38,955 nt of DNA from an uncultured Lachnospiraceae bacterium. GTDB taxonomy: Bacteria > Bacillota > Clostridia > Lachnospirales > Lachnospiraceae. The notes below the pieces were generated by a model. It searched no databases, had not been told where the DNA came from, and saw only the letters and a list, made by a program, of their open reading frames with translations. Shown here piece by piece: positions 23,342 through 31,462 of this stretch; position 1 is the stretch's first letter, and each line of letters opens with the position of its first letter. The stretch is taken from assembly GCA_910578475.1 (NCBI GenBank), contig CAJTRK010000032.1, positions 1-38,955 on the forward strand, written 5' to 3'. Position numbers and translations under genes: made by a program.

Positions 23342-23371
23342 TTTACTATTTTTTACAATCGGTGGTATACT
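23342..23371 (+). promoter_or_regulatory. Promoter for the M16 peptidase gene
   Basis: TTTACT (23342-23347), 18 bases, TATACT (23366-23371), with TGG before the -10 (extended form). The leader is about 90 bases. Confidence 0.55.
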
Positions 23372-23467
23372 AATGTATTGTATCATTCATTTTCGGCTAA
23401 ATGGCACAGTACACTGGGTTAAAAAGAAATTTTATAAAGCAGGGCAGTACAGACATGGAGGAGCACA

Positions 23468-26383
23468 ATGGAACAGTTACAGGCTTATACAATTTTGGAA
23501 AAGAAAGAAATTAAGGAACTTAATTCCGTCGGTTATATCATGAAACATAATCAAACGGGCGCAAGAATTGTTCTGATGGAAAACGACGACAACAACAAAG
23601 TATTCTGCGTCGGGTTCCGCACACCGCCCAAAGACAGCACGGGAGTGGCGCATATCATCGAGCACAGCGTACTCTGCGGTTCGGATAAATTTCCCGTAAA
23701 GGACCCGTTTATCGAATTGGCCAAAGGGTCTCTGAATACGTTCCTGAACGCGATGACCTTTCCGGATAAGACGATTTATCCGGTAGCGAGCTGTAACGAA
23801 AAAGACTTTCAGAATTTAATGGATGTTTATATGGACGCCGTTTTTCATCCGAATATTTATCAGGAGGAAAAAATTTTCCGTCAGGAAGGCTGGCACTATG
23901 AGATGGAAAGCATGGAGGATGAGCTGACCATCAACGGCGTTGTTTATAACGAAATGAAGGGCGCTTTTTCATCGCCGGACGATGTGCTGGAGCGGGAAAT
24001 TATGAATTCTCTGTATCCCCATACTTCCTATGCGGTGGAATCGGGCGGTGACCCGGACGTAATACCGGAACTGACCTATGAGGATTTTCTGGCGTTCCAC
24101 AGCAGATATTATCATCCGTCCAACAGTTATATCTATTTGTACGGTGATATGGATATGGCGGAAAAACTGCGTTTCCTGGACGTAGAATATCTGTCGAAGT
24201 ATGAGGCGCTTGCGGTGGATTCTGAGCTTGACGAAGAGCAGCCGTTTACGGAGCCTGTTGAAGTCTGCAAAGAATACCCGATTACGGAGAGCGAATCGGA
24301 GAAAGAGAATACTTATCTGTCCTATAATATCTCCTTTGGAAACAATCTGGACAAAGAGCAGTATATCGCTTTTCAGGTAATCGATTATGTGCTCTGTTCC
24401 GCGCCGGGCGCACCGTTAAAGCAGGCGCTTATTGATAAGGGAATCGGCAAAGACGTATACAGTAGTTATGAGAACGGCATCATGCAGCCTTACTTTTCCA
24501 TCGTGGCCAAAAATGCCGACAAGGAGCAGCTCCCGGAGTTTCTTGCAACGATTCGGGAGGAGCTGACCAAAATTACGGAACAGGGCTTTGATAAAAAGGC
24601 GTTGCGCGCCGGCCTGAATTTCTATGAATTTCGATTCCGTGAAGCGGATTTCGGTTCTTATCCGAAAGGGCTGATGTTCGGCCTGATGATGCTTGACAGC
24701 TGGCTGTATGACGACAACAAGCCATTCGTGCATATCGAGGCTAACGACACTTACCGGAAACTGAAAGAAGCCATTGAAACGAATTATTATGAAGAGCTTG
24801 TGCGGGAGAAACTTCTGCATAATCAGCATAAAACGATTGTTGTCGTGGAGCCCGTGAAGGGACTGACGGGAAGGAAAGAAAAAGAGCTTGCCGATGCGCT
24901 TGCCAGGAAGAAATCCGAACTTTCCGAGGCGCAGCTTGCGGAAATCGTAGAGCAGACGAAAGCGCTGAAACAGTATCAGGAAGAGCCGGACACCAAAGAA
25001 AATCTGGAAAAGATACCGCTTTTAACAAGAGCCGATATGAAGAAAGAAGCGGAGAATTATGTAAACCAAGAAAGAAAAGTCGGCGATACGGTGCTTTTGT
25101 ATCATGATATTTTCACGAACGGAATCGGTTATCTGCGTTTTCTGTTCGATTTGCGGACAGTTCCGGAAGAACTGTTTCCCTATGTCGGACTGTTAAAATC
25201 CGTTTTGGGTCTGGTGAATACGGAAAACTACACATATGGAGAACTGTTTAACGAAATCAATATCCGAACGGGCGGCATCAGTCCGGTGTCCAATACCTAC
25301 ACGGACGCAAGAGATTTGCAAAGTTATACGGCGACGTTGGAAATCAAGGTAAAGGTTTTGTATGAAAATCTGGAGCATGCCTTCCGGCTTGTCAGGGAAA
25401 TCGTAATGGGTTCCCGTTTCGACGATGCGAAGCGGTTAAAGGAGCTGATTGCGGAGTTAAAATCACAGAAACAGGCGAATATGATGTCGGCGGGGCATGC
25501 GCTCGCTTCGGTCCGCGCGTTGTCCTATCTGTCGAAAACGGCGGCTGTGTCCGATAAAATAAGCGGGATTCCTTATTATCGGATGTTAGAGGAACTGGAC
25601 GGTAATTTTGAGGCGCGGCAGAAAGAACTGACGGAAAAGCTGCAGCAGCTTGCGGTCTGCCTGTTCCGGCCCGAAAATCTGATGGTGGATTATACGGCGC
25701 AGCGGGAAGGGCTGGAAAAAGTGGAAGAACAGGTTGCGGCATTCAGAGACAGTCTGCATACGGAACCGGTGGAAACACGGCCTTATCAGCCGAAACCGGA
25801 GCGCAGGAACGAAGGTTTTATGTCCTCTTCCCAGGTACAGTATGTGTGCCGGGCCGGAAATTTTGCGCAGAAAGGCCTTCCTTATACCGGTGCGCTAAAA
25901 GCGTTAAAGGTGATGATGGGATATGATTACTTATGGACGCAGGTGCGTGTCAAAGGCGGCGCATACGGCTGTATGTGTAACTTCGGCAAGTCCGGAGAAA
26001 GCTATTTTGTTTCGTACAGAGACCCCAATCTGGAAAAAACGGTGGATGTCTACGAGAACGCGGCCGATTATATCAGGAATTTTGATGCGGATGAGCGGAC
26101 AATGACCCAATATATCATCGGAGCGGTCAGTGAACTGGATATGCCGATGACACCGGCCACAAAGGGGGCATATTCGCTGGCAGGATATATGACGCATTAC
26201 CCTTTTGAACAGGTACAGAAAGAACGGGATGAACTGCTCGGGGCGGTTCCGGAAACGATTCGCGGGCTGGCAGAGTATATCAGCGCGTTCATGAAAGACG
26301 ACTGCCTCTGTGTTGTCGGAAATGAAGAGAAGATTCGGAAACAATCGGCATTGTTTGCGGAAACGGATTATCTGTTTCACTAA
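23468..26383 (+). CDS. Presequence protease-like M16C zinc metallopeptidase
   Basis: A 971-residue peptidase of the pitrilysin/insulinase clan, PreP branch. The inverted zinc motif HxxEH is His62-Ile-Ile-Glu65-His66 in VAHIIEHSVLCGS, and the third ligand is Glu162 in VVYNEMKGAFSSP. The two M16 halves are joined by a helical hinge (about 440-530), and the C-terminal half ends near 960. PreP enzymes are closed chambers that degrade short unfolded peptides, such as cleaved signal peptides. No signal peptide is present, so it is cytoplasmic. The length matches the family (about 970). A GGAGGAG site lies 5-6 bases before the ATG. It appears to be transcribed alone from the promoter at 23342; the next gene starts about 110 bases downstream. 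Confidence 0.93.
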   Translation: MEQLQAYTILEKKEIKELNSVGYIMKHNQTGARIVLMENDDNNKVFCVGFRTPPKDSTGVAHIIEHSVLCGSDKFPVKDPFIELAKGSLNTFLNAMTFPDKTIYPVASCNEKDFQNLMDVYMDAVFHPNIYQEEKIFRQEGWHYEMESMEDELTINGVVYNEMKGAFSSPDDVLEREIMNSLYPHTSYAVESGGDPDVIPELTYEDFLAFHSRYYHPSNSYIYLYGDMDMAEKLRFLDVEYLSKYEALAVDSELDEEQPFTEPVEVCKEYPITESESEKENTYLSYNISFGNNLDKEQYIAFQVIDYVLCSAPGAPLKQALIDKGIGKDVYSSYENGIMQPYFSIVAKNADKEQLPEFLATIREELTKITEQGFDKKALRAGLNFYEFRFREADFGSYPKGLMFGLMMLDSWLYDDNKPFVHIEANDTYRKLKEAIETNYYEELVREKLLHNQHKTIVVVEPVKGLTGRKEKELADALARKKSELSEAQLAEIVEQTKALKQYQEEPDTKENLEKIPLLTRADMKKEAENYVNQERKVGDTVLLYHDIFTNGIGYLRFLFDLRTVPEELFPYVGLLKSVLGLVNTENYTYGELFNEINIRTGGISPVSNTYTDARDLQSYTATLEIKVKVLYENLEHAFRLVREIVMGSRFDDAKRLKELIAELKSQKQANMMSAGHALASVRALSYLSKTAAVSDKISGIPYYRMLEELDGNFEARQKELTEKLQQLAVCLFRPENLMVDYTAQREGLEKVEEQVAAFRDSLHTEPVETRPYQPKPERRNEGFMSSSQVQYVCRAGNFAQKGLPYTGALKALKVMMGYDYLWTQVRVKGGAYGCMCNFGKSGESYFVSYRDPNLEKTVDVYENAADYIRNFDADERTMTQYIIGAVSELDMPMTPATKGAYSLAGYMTHYPFEQVQKERDELLGAVPETIRGLAEYISAFMKDDCLCVVGNEEKIRKQSALFAETDYLFH

Positions 26384-26491
26384 ATAAAAAGTTTGCAAAA
26401 ATAAAAAAATCCGGAAAAACCCATAAAAAACAGGAACCCCGTTCGTATGTATAATAAGAAACTCATGACGAACAAAGGGAGGATTATGCGT

Positions 26492-27559
26492 ATGAAAAAG
26501 AAAAGAAATTTGAAGGAAACAAAAATATTCCGGAATATGGGAAAACGATTTGGCCTTTGTCTGACCGGCCTGCTTCTTACCGCGTCCATGCTCACCGGCT
26601 GCGGGGGAAGCAGTAAGAGCATGTATTCGGAAATGGCTTACGATACGGGCGGATATGGGGCGGTTGATAACGCGGCGGTAACGGAGGAAATTGCGCTTTC
26701 CGTTGATGCCGGAGAAGCCGGAGGCTATGAGAACGCTTTTCCGGCGGAGAATGCGGCCGCTCCGGAGTCTTTGCCTGAAACGGAGCTTCAGGAGAACCCG
26801 ACGGATGGCCGCAAACTGATTAAAACGGTCGATTTATATGTGGAGACAGAGCAGTATGATAAACTGCTTGTCAATCTGGAAGCGCAGATTGACAAGCTTG
26901 GCGGTTATGTGGAATATCAGTATCAGTATAACGGAAGCAGCTATTCCAATTATGATGAGACGCGCAATGCGCATCTGTCGGTGCGGATTCCGGCGGCGCG
27001 TCTGGATGAATTTGTACAGAAAGTAGACGAACAGAGCAACATCACCAATAAAGAAGAGCGGGTGGAAGATGTCACCTTACAGTATGTTGATTTGGAAAGC
27101 CGTAAAAAAGCGCTTGTGATTGAACAGGACAGACTTTTGGAGCTGTTGGAAAAGGCCGAGACCGTGGAAGATATCATTACGATTGAACAGAGGCTTTCGG
27201 AAGTGCGGTATGAGTTGGAAAATATGGAATCAAAGCTCCGTATTCTGACGAACCAGATTGATTACAGCACGATTAACATCAACATCGAAGAAGTGAGAAG
27301 GCTGACGCCGACGGAAGAAAAATCAGCGTGGGACAGGATGAAAAACGGTTTTGTCAAATCCATTTATCGTATCGGAGATGATATGGAAGCCGGATTCATT
27401 GGCTTTGTCATCAATCTTCCGTATTATATCGTCTGGCTCATCGTCATCGTGATTGTATTTTTCGTTGTAAGAGCCGTTTTGAAGAGAAGGAAACGTAAAA
27501 GGACGGAGAAGAAACAGAGTGAGGAGAACAGCGACCAAAATGGAGAAAGAGAGCAGTAA
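26492..27559 (+). CDS. DUF4349 lipoprotein with C-terminal membrane segment
   Basis: A 355-residue envelope protein. A basic N terminus and hydrophobic stretch end in a lipobox LTGC (about residue 37), so it is lipid-anchored outside the membrane. A variable, acidic linker follows. The DUF4349 domain begins near RKLIKTVDLYVETEQYDKLL and includes a coiled coil of about 60 residues (YVDLESRKKALVIEQDRLLE). Near the C terminus a membrane span (YYIVWLIVIVIVFFVV) and a very basic tail place the end inside the cell. The role of DUF4349 is unknown; a structural or sensing function is often assumed. The start at 26492 has AAAGGGAGG 9 bases upstream; earlier in-frame ATGs are too close. A TATAAT at 26450-26455 may be its -10. 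It overlaps era by 20 bases. Confidence 0.85.
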   Translation: MKKKRNLKETKIFRNMGKRFGLCLTGLLLTASMLTGCGGSSKSMYSEMAYDTGGYGAVDNAAVTEEIALSVDAGEAGGYENAFPAENAAAPESLPETELQENPTDGRKLIKTVDLYVETEQYDKLLVNLEAQIDKLGGYVEYQYQYNGSSYSNYDETRNAHLSVRIPAARLDEFVQKVDEQSNITNKEERVEDVTLQYVDLESRKKALVIEQDRLLELLEKAETVEDIITIEQRLSEVRYELENMESKLRILTNQIDYSTININIEEVRRLTPTEEKSAWDRMKNGFVKSIYRIGDDMEAGFIGFVINLPYYIVWLIVIVIVFFVVRAVLKRRKRKRTEKKQSEENSDQNGEREQ

Positions 27560-28451
27560 CTATAAATCCGGTTTTGCAACACTGATTGGCAGACCGAATG
27601 TAGGAAAATCCACGTTGATGAATTGCCTGATTGGACAGAAAATTGCAATTACTTCCAATAAGCCGCAGACGACAAGGAATCGGATTCAGACAGTCTATAC
27701 TTCGGAAGAAGGACAGATTGTGTTCCTGGATACACCGGGCATTCATAAGGCGAAGAACAAGCTTGGCAATTACATGGTCGGCGTTGCGGAACGCACGCTT
27801 TCGGAAGTGGATGTGGTGTTATGGCTTGTGGAGCCGACAACTTATATCGGCGCCGGGGAGCAGCATATCATTGAGCAGCTGCAGAAGACAAAAACACCGG
27901 TTATACTGGTCATCAATAAAATTGACACGGTGAAAAAGGAAGAAATACTCCTTTTTATCGATACATACAGAAAACAGATGGATTTTGCGGAAATCGTTCC
28001 GGTGTCGGCGCTGAAAGGCGACGGCACGGACGATTTGCTTTCCTGTATCATGAAATATCTGCCCTTCGGACAGCCGTTTTATGATGAAGATACGGTGACA
28101 GACCAGCCGGTTCGCCAGATTGTGGCAGAGCTTATCCGGGAAAAGGCGTTGAAATGTCTGGAAGATGAGATCCCTCATGGCATAGCGGTGACAATTGAGT
28201 CGATGAATTACAGAAAACGCATCGTAGACATTGAAGCGACGATTATCTGTGAGCGCGATTCCCACAAGGGAATTATCATCGGCAGACAGGGACAGATGTT
28301 AAAGAAAATCGGTTCTCTCGCAAGGCCGGATATTGAAGATTTGGTTGACAGACAGGTAAATCTGAAGCTCTGGGTCAAAGTAAAAAAAGATTGGCGCGAC
28401 AGTGATTTTCTATTAAAAAATTTCGGATATAATAAAAGAGAAACCGAATAG
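27540..28451 (+). CDS. era: GTPase Era
   Basis: A 303-residue Era, the GTPase that binds the 3' end of 16S rRNA and helps assemble the 30S subunit. G1 is GRPNVGKS (17-24), followed by the QTTRNRIQ switch I, the DTPGIH G3 motif and the NKID G4 motif. The C-terminal KH domain has GIIIGRQGQMLKKIGSLAR. The length is standard. I chose the ATG at 27540 because it gives the usual short lead before the G1 strand; a GTG at 27519 would add seven residues. GAGGAG lies 13 bases upstream. It overlaps the lipoprotein gene by 20 bases and is followed by yqzL and recO, the conserved Firmicutes order. Confidence 0.96.
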   Translation: MEKESSNYKSGFATLIGRPNVGKSTLMNCLIGQKIAITSNKPQTTRNRIQTVYTSEEGQIVFLDTPGIHKAKNKLGNYMVGVAERTLSEVDVVLWLVEPTTYIGAGEQHIIEQLQKTKTPVILVINKIDTVKKEEILLFIDTYRKQMDFAEIVPVSALKGDGTDDLLSCIMKYLPFGQPFYDEDTVTDQPVRQIVAELIREKALKCLEDEIPHGIAVTIESMNYRKRIVDIEATIICERDSHKGIIIGRQGQMLKKIGSLARPDIEDLVDRQVNLKLWVKVKKDWRDSDFLLKNFGYNKRETE

Positions 28452-28470
28452 AAAAAAGGAAAAAAGCGAA

Positions 28471-28498
28471 CCCTAATAGCATAGAGTTGATTAGGGGG
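28471..28498 (+). promoter_or_regulatory. Hairpin covering the yqzL ribosome-binding site
   Basis: CCCTAAT (28471-28477) is complementary to ATTAGGG (28490-28496) with a 12-base loop. The right arm contains most of the AGGGGG ribosome-binding site of the 28505 gene. It could lower or gate translation of yqzL and of the overlapping recO. Confidence 0.4.
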
Positions 28499-28504
28499 CT
28501 TAAG

Positions 28505-28690
28505 ATGAAAGATATAAATTACTGGGAGCGGTTTCTGCTGACCGGAAGCGTCAGCGATTTTTTATCCTATAAGAATGCACTGAAGGATGCGGAAGTGGAC
28601 AAAAATACTAATTTTGTCAAAGAAGATAAGTCGGGTGGACAATCTCATGCAGGGATTTACAGAGATTACGGGAATGGTTTTAAAGGCTGA
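28505..28690 (+). CDS. yqzL: YqzL-like small protein
   Basis: A 61-residue protein beginning MKDINYWERFLLTGSVSDFL. The pattern of a Trp, then F-x-x-TG, then a 'DfLsYK' segment matches YqzL, a short protein encoded between era and recO in many Firmicutes, and the position here is the same. YqzL has no known function. The C-terminal 20 residues (SHAGIYRDYGNGFKG) are beyond the usual family and are read through the overlapping start of recO, so the protein is longer than the roughly 47 residues of Bacillus. AGGGGG lies 6 bases before the ATG. The 44-base overlap with recO suggests coupled translation. Confidence 0.75.
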   Translation: MKDINYWERFLLTGSVSDFLSYKNALKDAEVDKNTNFVKEDKSGGQSHAGIYRDYGNGFKG

Positions 28691-29294
28691 GCCGATTGGC
28701 GAATATGATAGAAGAGTGGTTATTTTAACGAAAGAAAAAGGGAAAATTTCGGCGTTCGCAAGAGGAGCGAGAAAGCAGACCAGCAGACTCCTTGCGGCAA
28801 CGAACCCTTTTTCTTTTGGCACGTTCAGACTCTATGCGGGACGGTCTTCCTATAATTTGACGGAAGCCGATATCAGTAATTATTTTGAAGGACTCAGGAC
28901 AGATTTTGAAGGCGCCTATTATGGGATGTATTTTTTAGAAGTAATGGATTATTATACAAGAGAAAATAATGAAGATAAAGAGATGCTGAAACTTTTGTAT
29001 CAGTCTCTTCGCGCGCTCATGCACGAAAAATTACCGAACAGACTGATACGGTACATATTTGAGATAAAAGCGATGGTGTTAAGCGGTGAGTTTCCGGGAA
29101 TGCCGGAGAACGAAGTCTATGAGGAATCCACACGCTATGCGGTGCATTATATTATGGATTCTTCTGTGGAAAAGTTATATACTTTCACAGTGGCGGATGC
29201 GGTGCTCGAACAGCTCGCCCAAATTGCCGATGATTATAGAAAACGTTATATGGACAGGGCTTTCAAGAGTTTGGAGATTCTGGAAAGCCTGTAA
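28647..29294 (+). CDS. recO: DNA repair protein RecO, without zinc-finger cysteines
   Basis: A 215-residue RecO, which with RecR loads RecA onto SSB-coated DNA and anneals strands. The N-terminal OB fold is ITGMVLKAEPIGEYDRRVVILT, followed by FARGARKQTSRL. The helical C-terminal domain ends in LYTFTVADAVLEQL and RAFKSLEILESL. Many RecO proteins carry a four-Cys zinc site after a stretch like 'FEIKxLxxxGEFP'; here GEFPGMPENEVYEESTRYAV runs on with no Cys, and the whole protein has none. This explains the short length (usual about 240-250). GGTGG lies about 8 bases before the ATG at 28647. It overlaps yqzL by 44 bases and is the last gene of the era unit; no terminator follows before the next promoter. 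Confidence 0.88.
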   Translation: MQGFTEITGMVLKAEPIGEYDRRVVILTKEKGKISAFARGARKQTSRLLAATNPFSFGTFRLYAGRSSYNLTEADISNYFEGLRTDFEGAYYGMYFLEVMDYYTRENNEDKEMLKLLYQSLRALMHEKLPNRLIRYIFEIKAMVLSGEFPGMPENEVYEESTRYAVHYIMDSSVEKLYTFTVADAVLEQLAQIADDYRKRYMDRAFKSLEILESL

Positions 29295-29303
29295 AAAAGT
29301 ATG

Positions 29304-29332
29304 TTGAAAAACCTGATTAAGTCGGATATAAT
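29304..29332 (+). promoter_or_regulatory. Promoter for the lipoprotein-glyS-alaS genes
   Basis: TTGAAA (29304-29309), exactly 17 bases, TATAAT (29327-29332). The start near 29339 leaves about 37 bases before the lipoprotein ATG. Confidence 0.78.
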
Positions 29333-29375
29333 GTAATGCAGTATGTTGGCGGTTGATAAGACAGGGGGACAGACG

Positions 29376-29969
29376 ATGCGAAATGGGATAAAAATATTCA
29401 TCATAATGACGGTGTTATGCCTGCTTGCCGGTTGCGGCGGCGGAGAATCGGTTCCTGAAAGAAATACGGTTTCCATTCAGAAGGATGGAACGATACGTCA
29501 GACGATTGTCGAGCAGTTCGAGCCGGAGTATTATGATATAGAAGAATTAAATACAATGGCGCAGGAGAAAATCGCGCGGCTCGGCAGCACGAATGAGGCT
29601 ATCGTCTGCGAGTCCATGAAGGCGGATGGCGGTCAGATTGTCGTTGAGATGACTTATCAGACGGATACGGATTACAGAAATTTTAATAACCGGGATATTT
29701 TTAACGGCACTGTTTCCGAGGCTGCGGCACAGGGATATACTTTTCAGAATCTTGTTGGAACGGACGGCGCGGCTGTCGGAGCGGAGGTCGTTGCGTCCGC
29801 AGGAGAGGACCGCGTTGTAATCATACAGACGAAAGCGGGAGAGGCGCTGGATGTCAGCGTATACGGAAAGATTGTGTATGCGAGTGATAATATAGCGCTT
29901 TCCGGGCAGAAGAACGCGGCGATTTCAGCCGGTGAGGAAGATATGGTTTCCTGTGTGGTATTTCAATAA
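29376..29969 (+). CDS. Small lipoprotein of unknown function
   Basis: A 197-residue secreted lipoprotein: a short basic N terminus, a hydrophobic stretch (IKIFIIMTVLCLLAGC) and a lipobox LAGC with Cys near residue 18, then a Gly-Gly-Gly linker. The mature part alternates strand-like segments and is acidic (FEPEYYDIEELNTMAQEKIA, GGQIVVEMTYQTDTDYRNF). I do not know the family; the alternating strands suggest a small beta-rich domain. The start is set by AGGGGG about 9 bases upstream; an in-frame ATG at 29343 precedes it but lacks a site. It has its own strong promoter. Glycyl-tRNA synthetase follows after 53 bases without a terminator, so it probably shares a transcript with glyS. Confidence 0.75.
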   Translation: MRNGIKIFIIMTVLCLLAGCGGGESVPERNTVSIQKDGTIRQTIVEQFEPEYYDIEELNTMAQEKIARLGSTNEAIVCESMKADGGQIVVEMTYQTDTDYRNFNNRDIFNGTVSEAAAQGYTFQNLVGTDGAAVGAEVVASAGEDRVVIIQTKAGEALDVSVYGKIVYASDNIALSGQKNAAISAGEEDMVSCVVFQ

Positions 29970-30022
29970 TTTGTGCCTGCGCCAAAATATCGCGCCTGGC
30001 AAGAATGGAGGATAACAGAGTG

Positions 30023-31411
30023 ATGGAAAAAACAATGGAGAAAATTGTCGCACTGGCGAAGGCGAGAGGGTTTGTGTATCCCGGCTCGGAGATTTACGGA
30101 GGTCTTGCGAATACATGGGATTATGGAAATCTCGGTGTGGAATTGAAGAACAATGTCAAAAAGGCATGGTGGCAGAAGTTCGTCATGGAGAATCCCCATA
30201 ATGTAGGCGTGGACTGCGCTATTTTAATGAATCCGCAGACATGGGTAGCTTCCGGGCATCTTGGCGGCTTTTCCGACCCGTTAATGGATTGTAAAGAATG
30301 TCATGAGCGTTTTCGTGCCGACCAGTTGATTGAAAACTTTGCGAGCCAGAATCATATAGAGCTGAAGGAATCCATCGACGGATGGACACAGCAGCAGATG
30401 AAAGATTTTATTGAAGAACATAACATCCCCTGTCCGACTTGCGGAAAGCATAATTTTACAGATATCAGACAGTTCAATCTGATGTTTAAAACGTTCCAGG
30501 GAGTCACGGAAGATGCCAAAAATACGGTATATTTAAGACCGGAAACGGCACAGGGTATTTTCGTAAACTTTAAAAATGTGCAGAGGACTTCCCGTAAGAA
30601 GATTCCGTTCGGTATCGGACAGATTGGCAAGTCTTTCCGTAATGAGATTACGCCGGGCAACTTTACGTTCCGTACGAGAGAGTTCGAGCAGATGGAACTG
30701 GAATTTTTCTGTGAACCCGGAACCGATATGGAATGGTTCCAGTACTGGAGAGGTTTTTGCCGCGACTGGCTGCTTTCTCTCGGCATGAAAGAAGAAGAAA
30801 TGAGACTGCGCGACCATTCGCCGGAAGAGCTGTGCTTCTATTCCAAAGGAACGACGGATATCGAATTCCTGTTCCCGTTCGGATGGGGCGAGCTGTGGGG
30901 AATCGCGGACAGAACGGATTATGACCTGACACAGCACCAGAATACTTCGGGCGAAGATATGTCTTATTTTGATGACAGCAAAAATGAAAAATATGTGCCC
31001 TATGTCATAGAGCCCTCGCTCGGCGCAGACCGCGTCGTGCTCGCTTTCCTTTGCGCGGCTTATGATGAAGAAGAAATCGGGGAAGGGGATGTGCGTACCG
31101 TACTGCATTTCCATCCGGCGCTTGCTCCGGTGAAAATTGGAGTGCTTCCGCTTTCCAAGAAGCTGAACGAAGGCGCGGAAAAGATTTTTATGGAATTGTC
31201 CAGGAAGTATAACTGTGAATTTGACGACAGAGGAAATATCGGAAAGCGTTACAGAAGACAGGATGAAATCGGTACGCCGTTTTGCGTTACATACGATTTC
31301 GATTCCGAAAATGACCAGTGCGTAACGGTCAGATTCCGTGATTCCATGGAGCAGGAGCGCGTGGCGATTGCGGAGCTGGACACATATTTTGCGGATAAAT
31401 TTGTATTTTAA
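30023..31411 (+). CDS. glyS: Glycyl-tRNA synthetase, single-chain dimeric type
   Basis: A 462-residue class II synthetase of the homodimeric (eukaryote/archaea-like) GlyRS branch that replaces the two-subunit bacterial form in many Firmicutes. The N-terminal GFVYPGSEIYGGLANTWDYGNLG is diagnostic. Class II motif 2 lies in SFRNEITPGNFTFRTREFEQMELEFF and motif 3 near PSLGADRVVLAFL. A Zn-type CPTCG is present at about residue 143. The anticodon-binding domain is at the end (LAPVKIGVLPLSKKL). I prefer the ATG at 30023, which has GGAGG 11 bases upstream; the ATG at 30005 overlaps that site. Only 53 bases separate it from the lipoprotein gene, leaving no room for a glycine T-box. Confidence 0.95.
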   Translation: MEKTMEKIVALAKARGFVYPGSEIYGGLANTWDYGNLGVELKNNVKKAWWQKFVMENPHNVGVDCAILMNPQTWVASGHLGGFSDPLMDCKECHERFRADQLIENFASQNHIELKESIDGWTQQQMKDFIEEHNIPCPTCGKHNFTDIRQFNLMFKTFQGVTEDAKNTVYLRPETAQGIFVNFKNVQRTSRKKIPFGIGQIGKSFRNEITPGNFTFRTREFEQMELEFFCEPGTDMEWFQYWRGFCRDWLLSLGMKEEEMRLRDHSPEELCFYSKGTTDIEFLFPFGWGELWGIADRTDYDLTQHQNTSGEDMSYFDDSKNEKYVPYVIEPSLGADRVVLAFLCAAYDEEEIGEGDVRTVLHFHPALAPVKIGVLPLSKKLNEGAEKIFMELSRKYNCEFDDRGNIGKRYRRQDEIGTPFCVTYDFDSENDQCVTVRFRDSMEQERVAIAELDTYFADKFVF

Positions 31412-31462
31412 AAGATGGCAGAACAGATGAACATAGGAACAGGAAAGGATACTATCACTACG

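Noticed and set aside
29970..30022. T-box upstream of glyS
   Set aside because: Only 53 bases separate the genes; no T-box core sequence or terminator is present.
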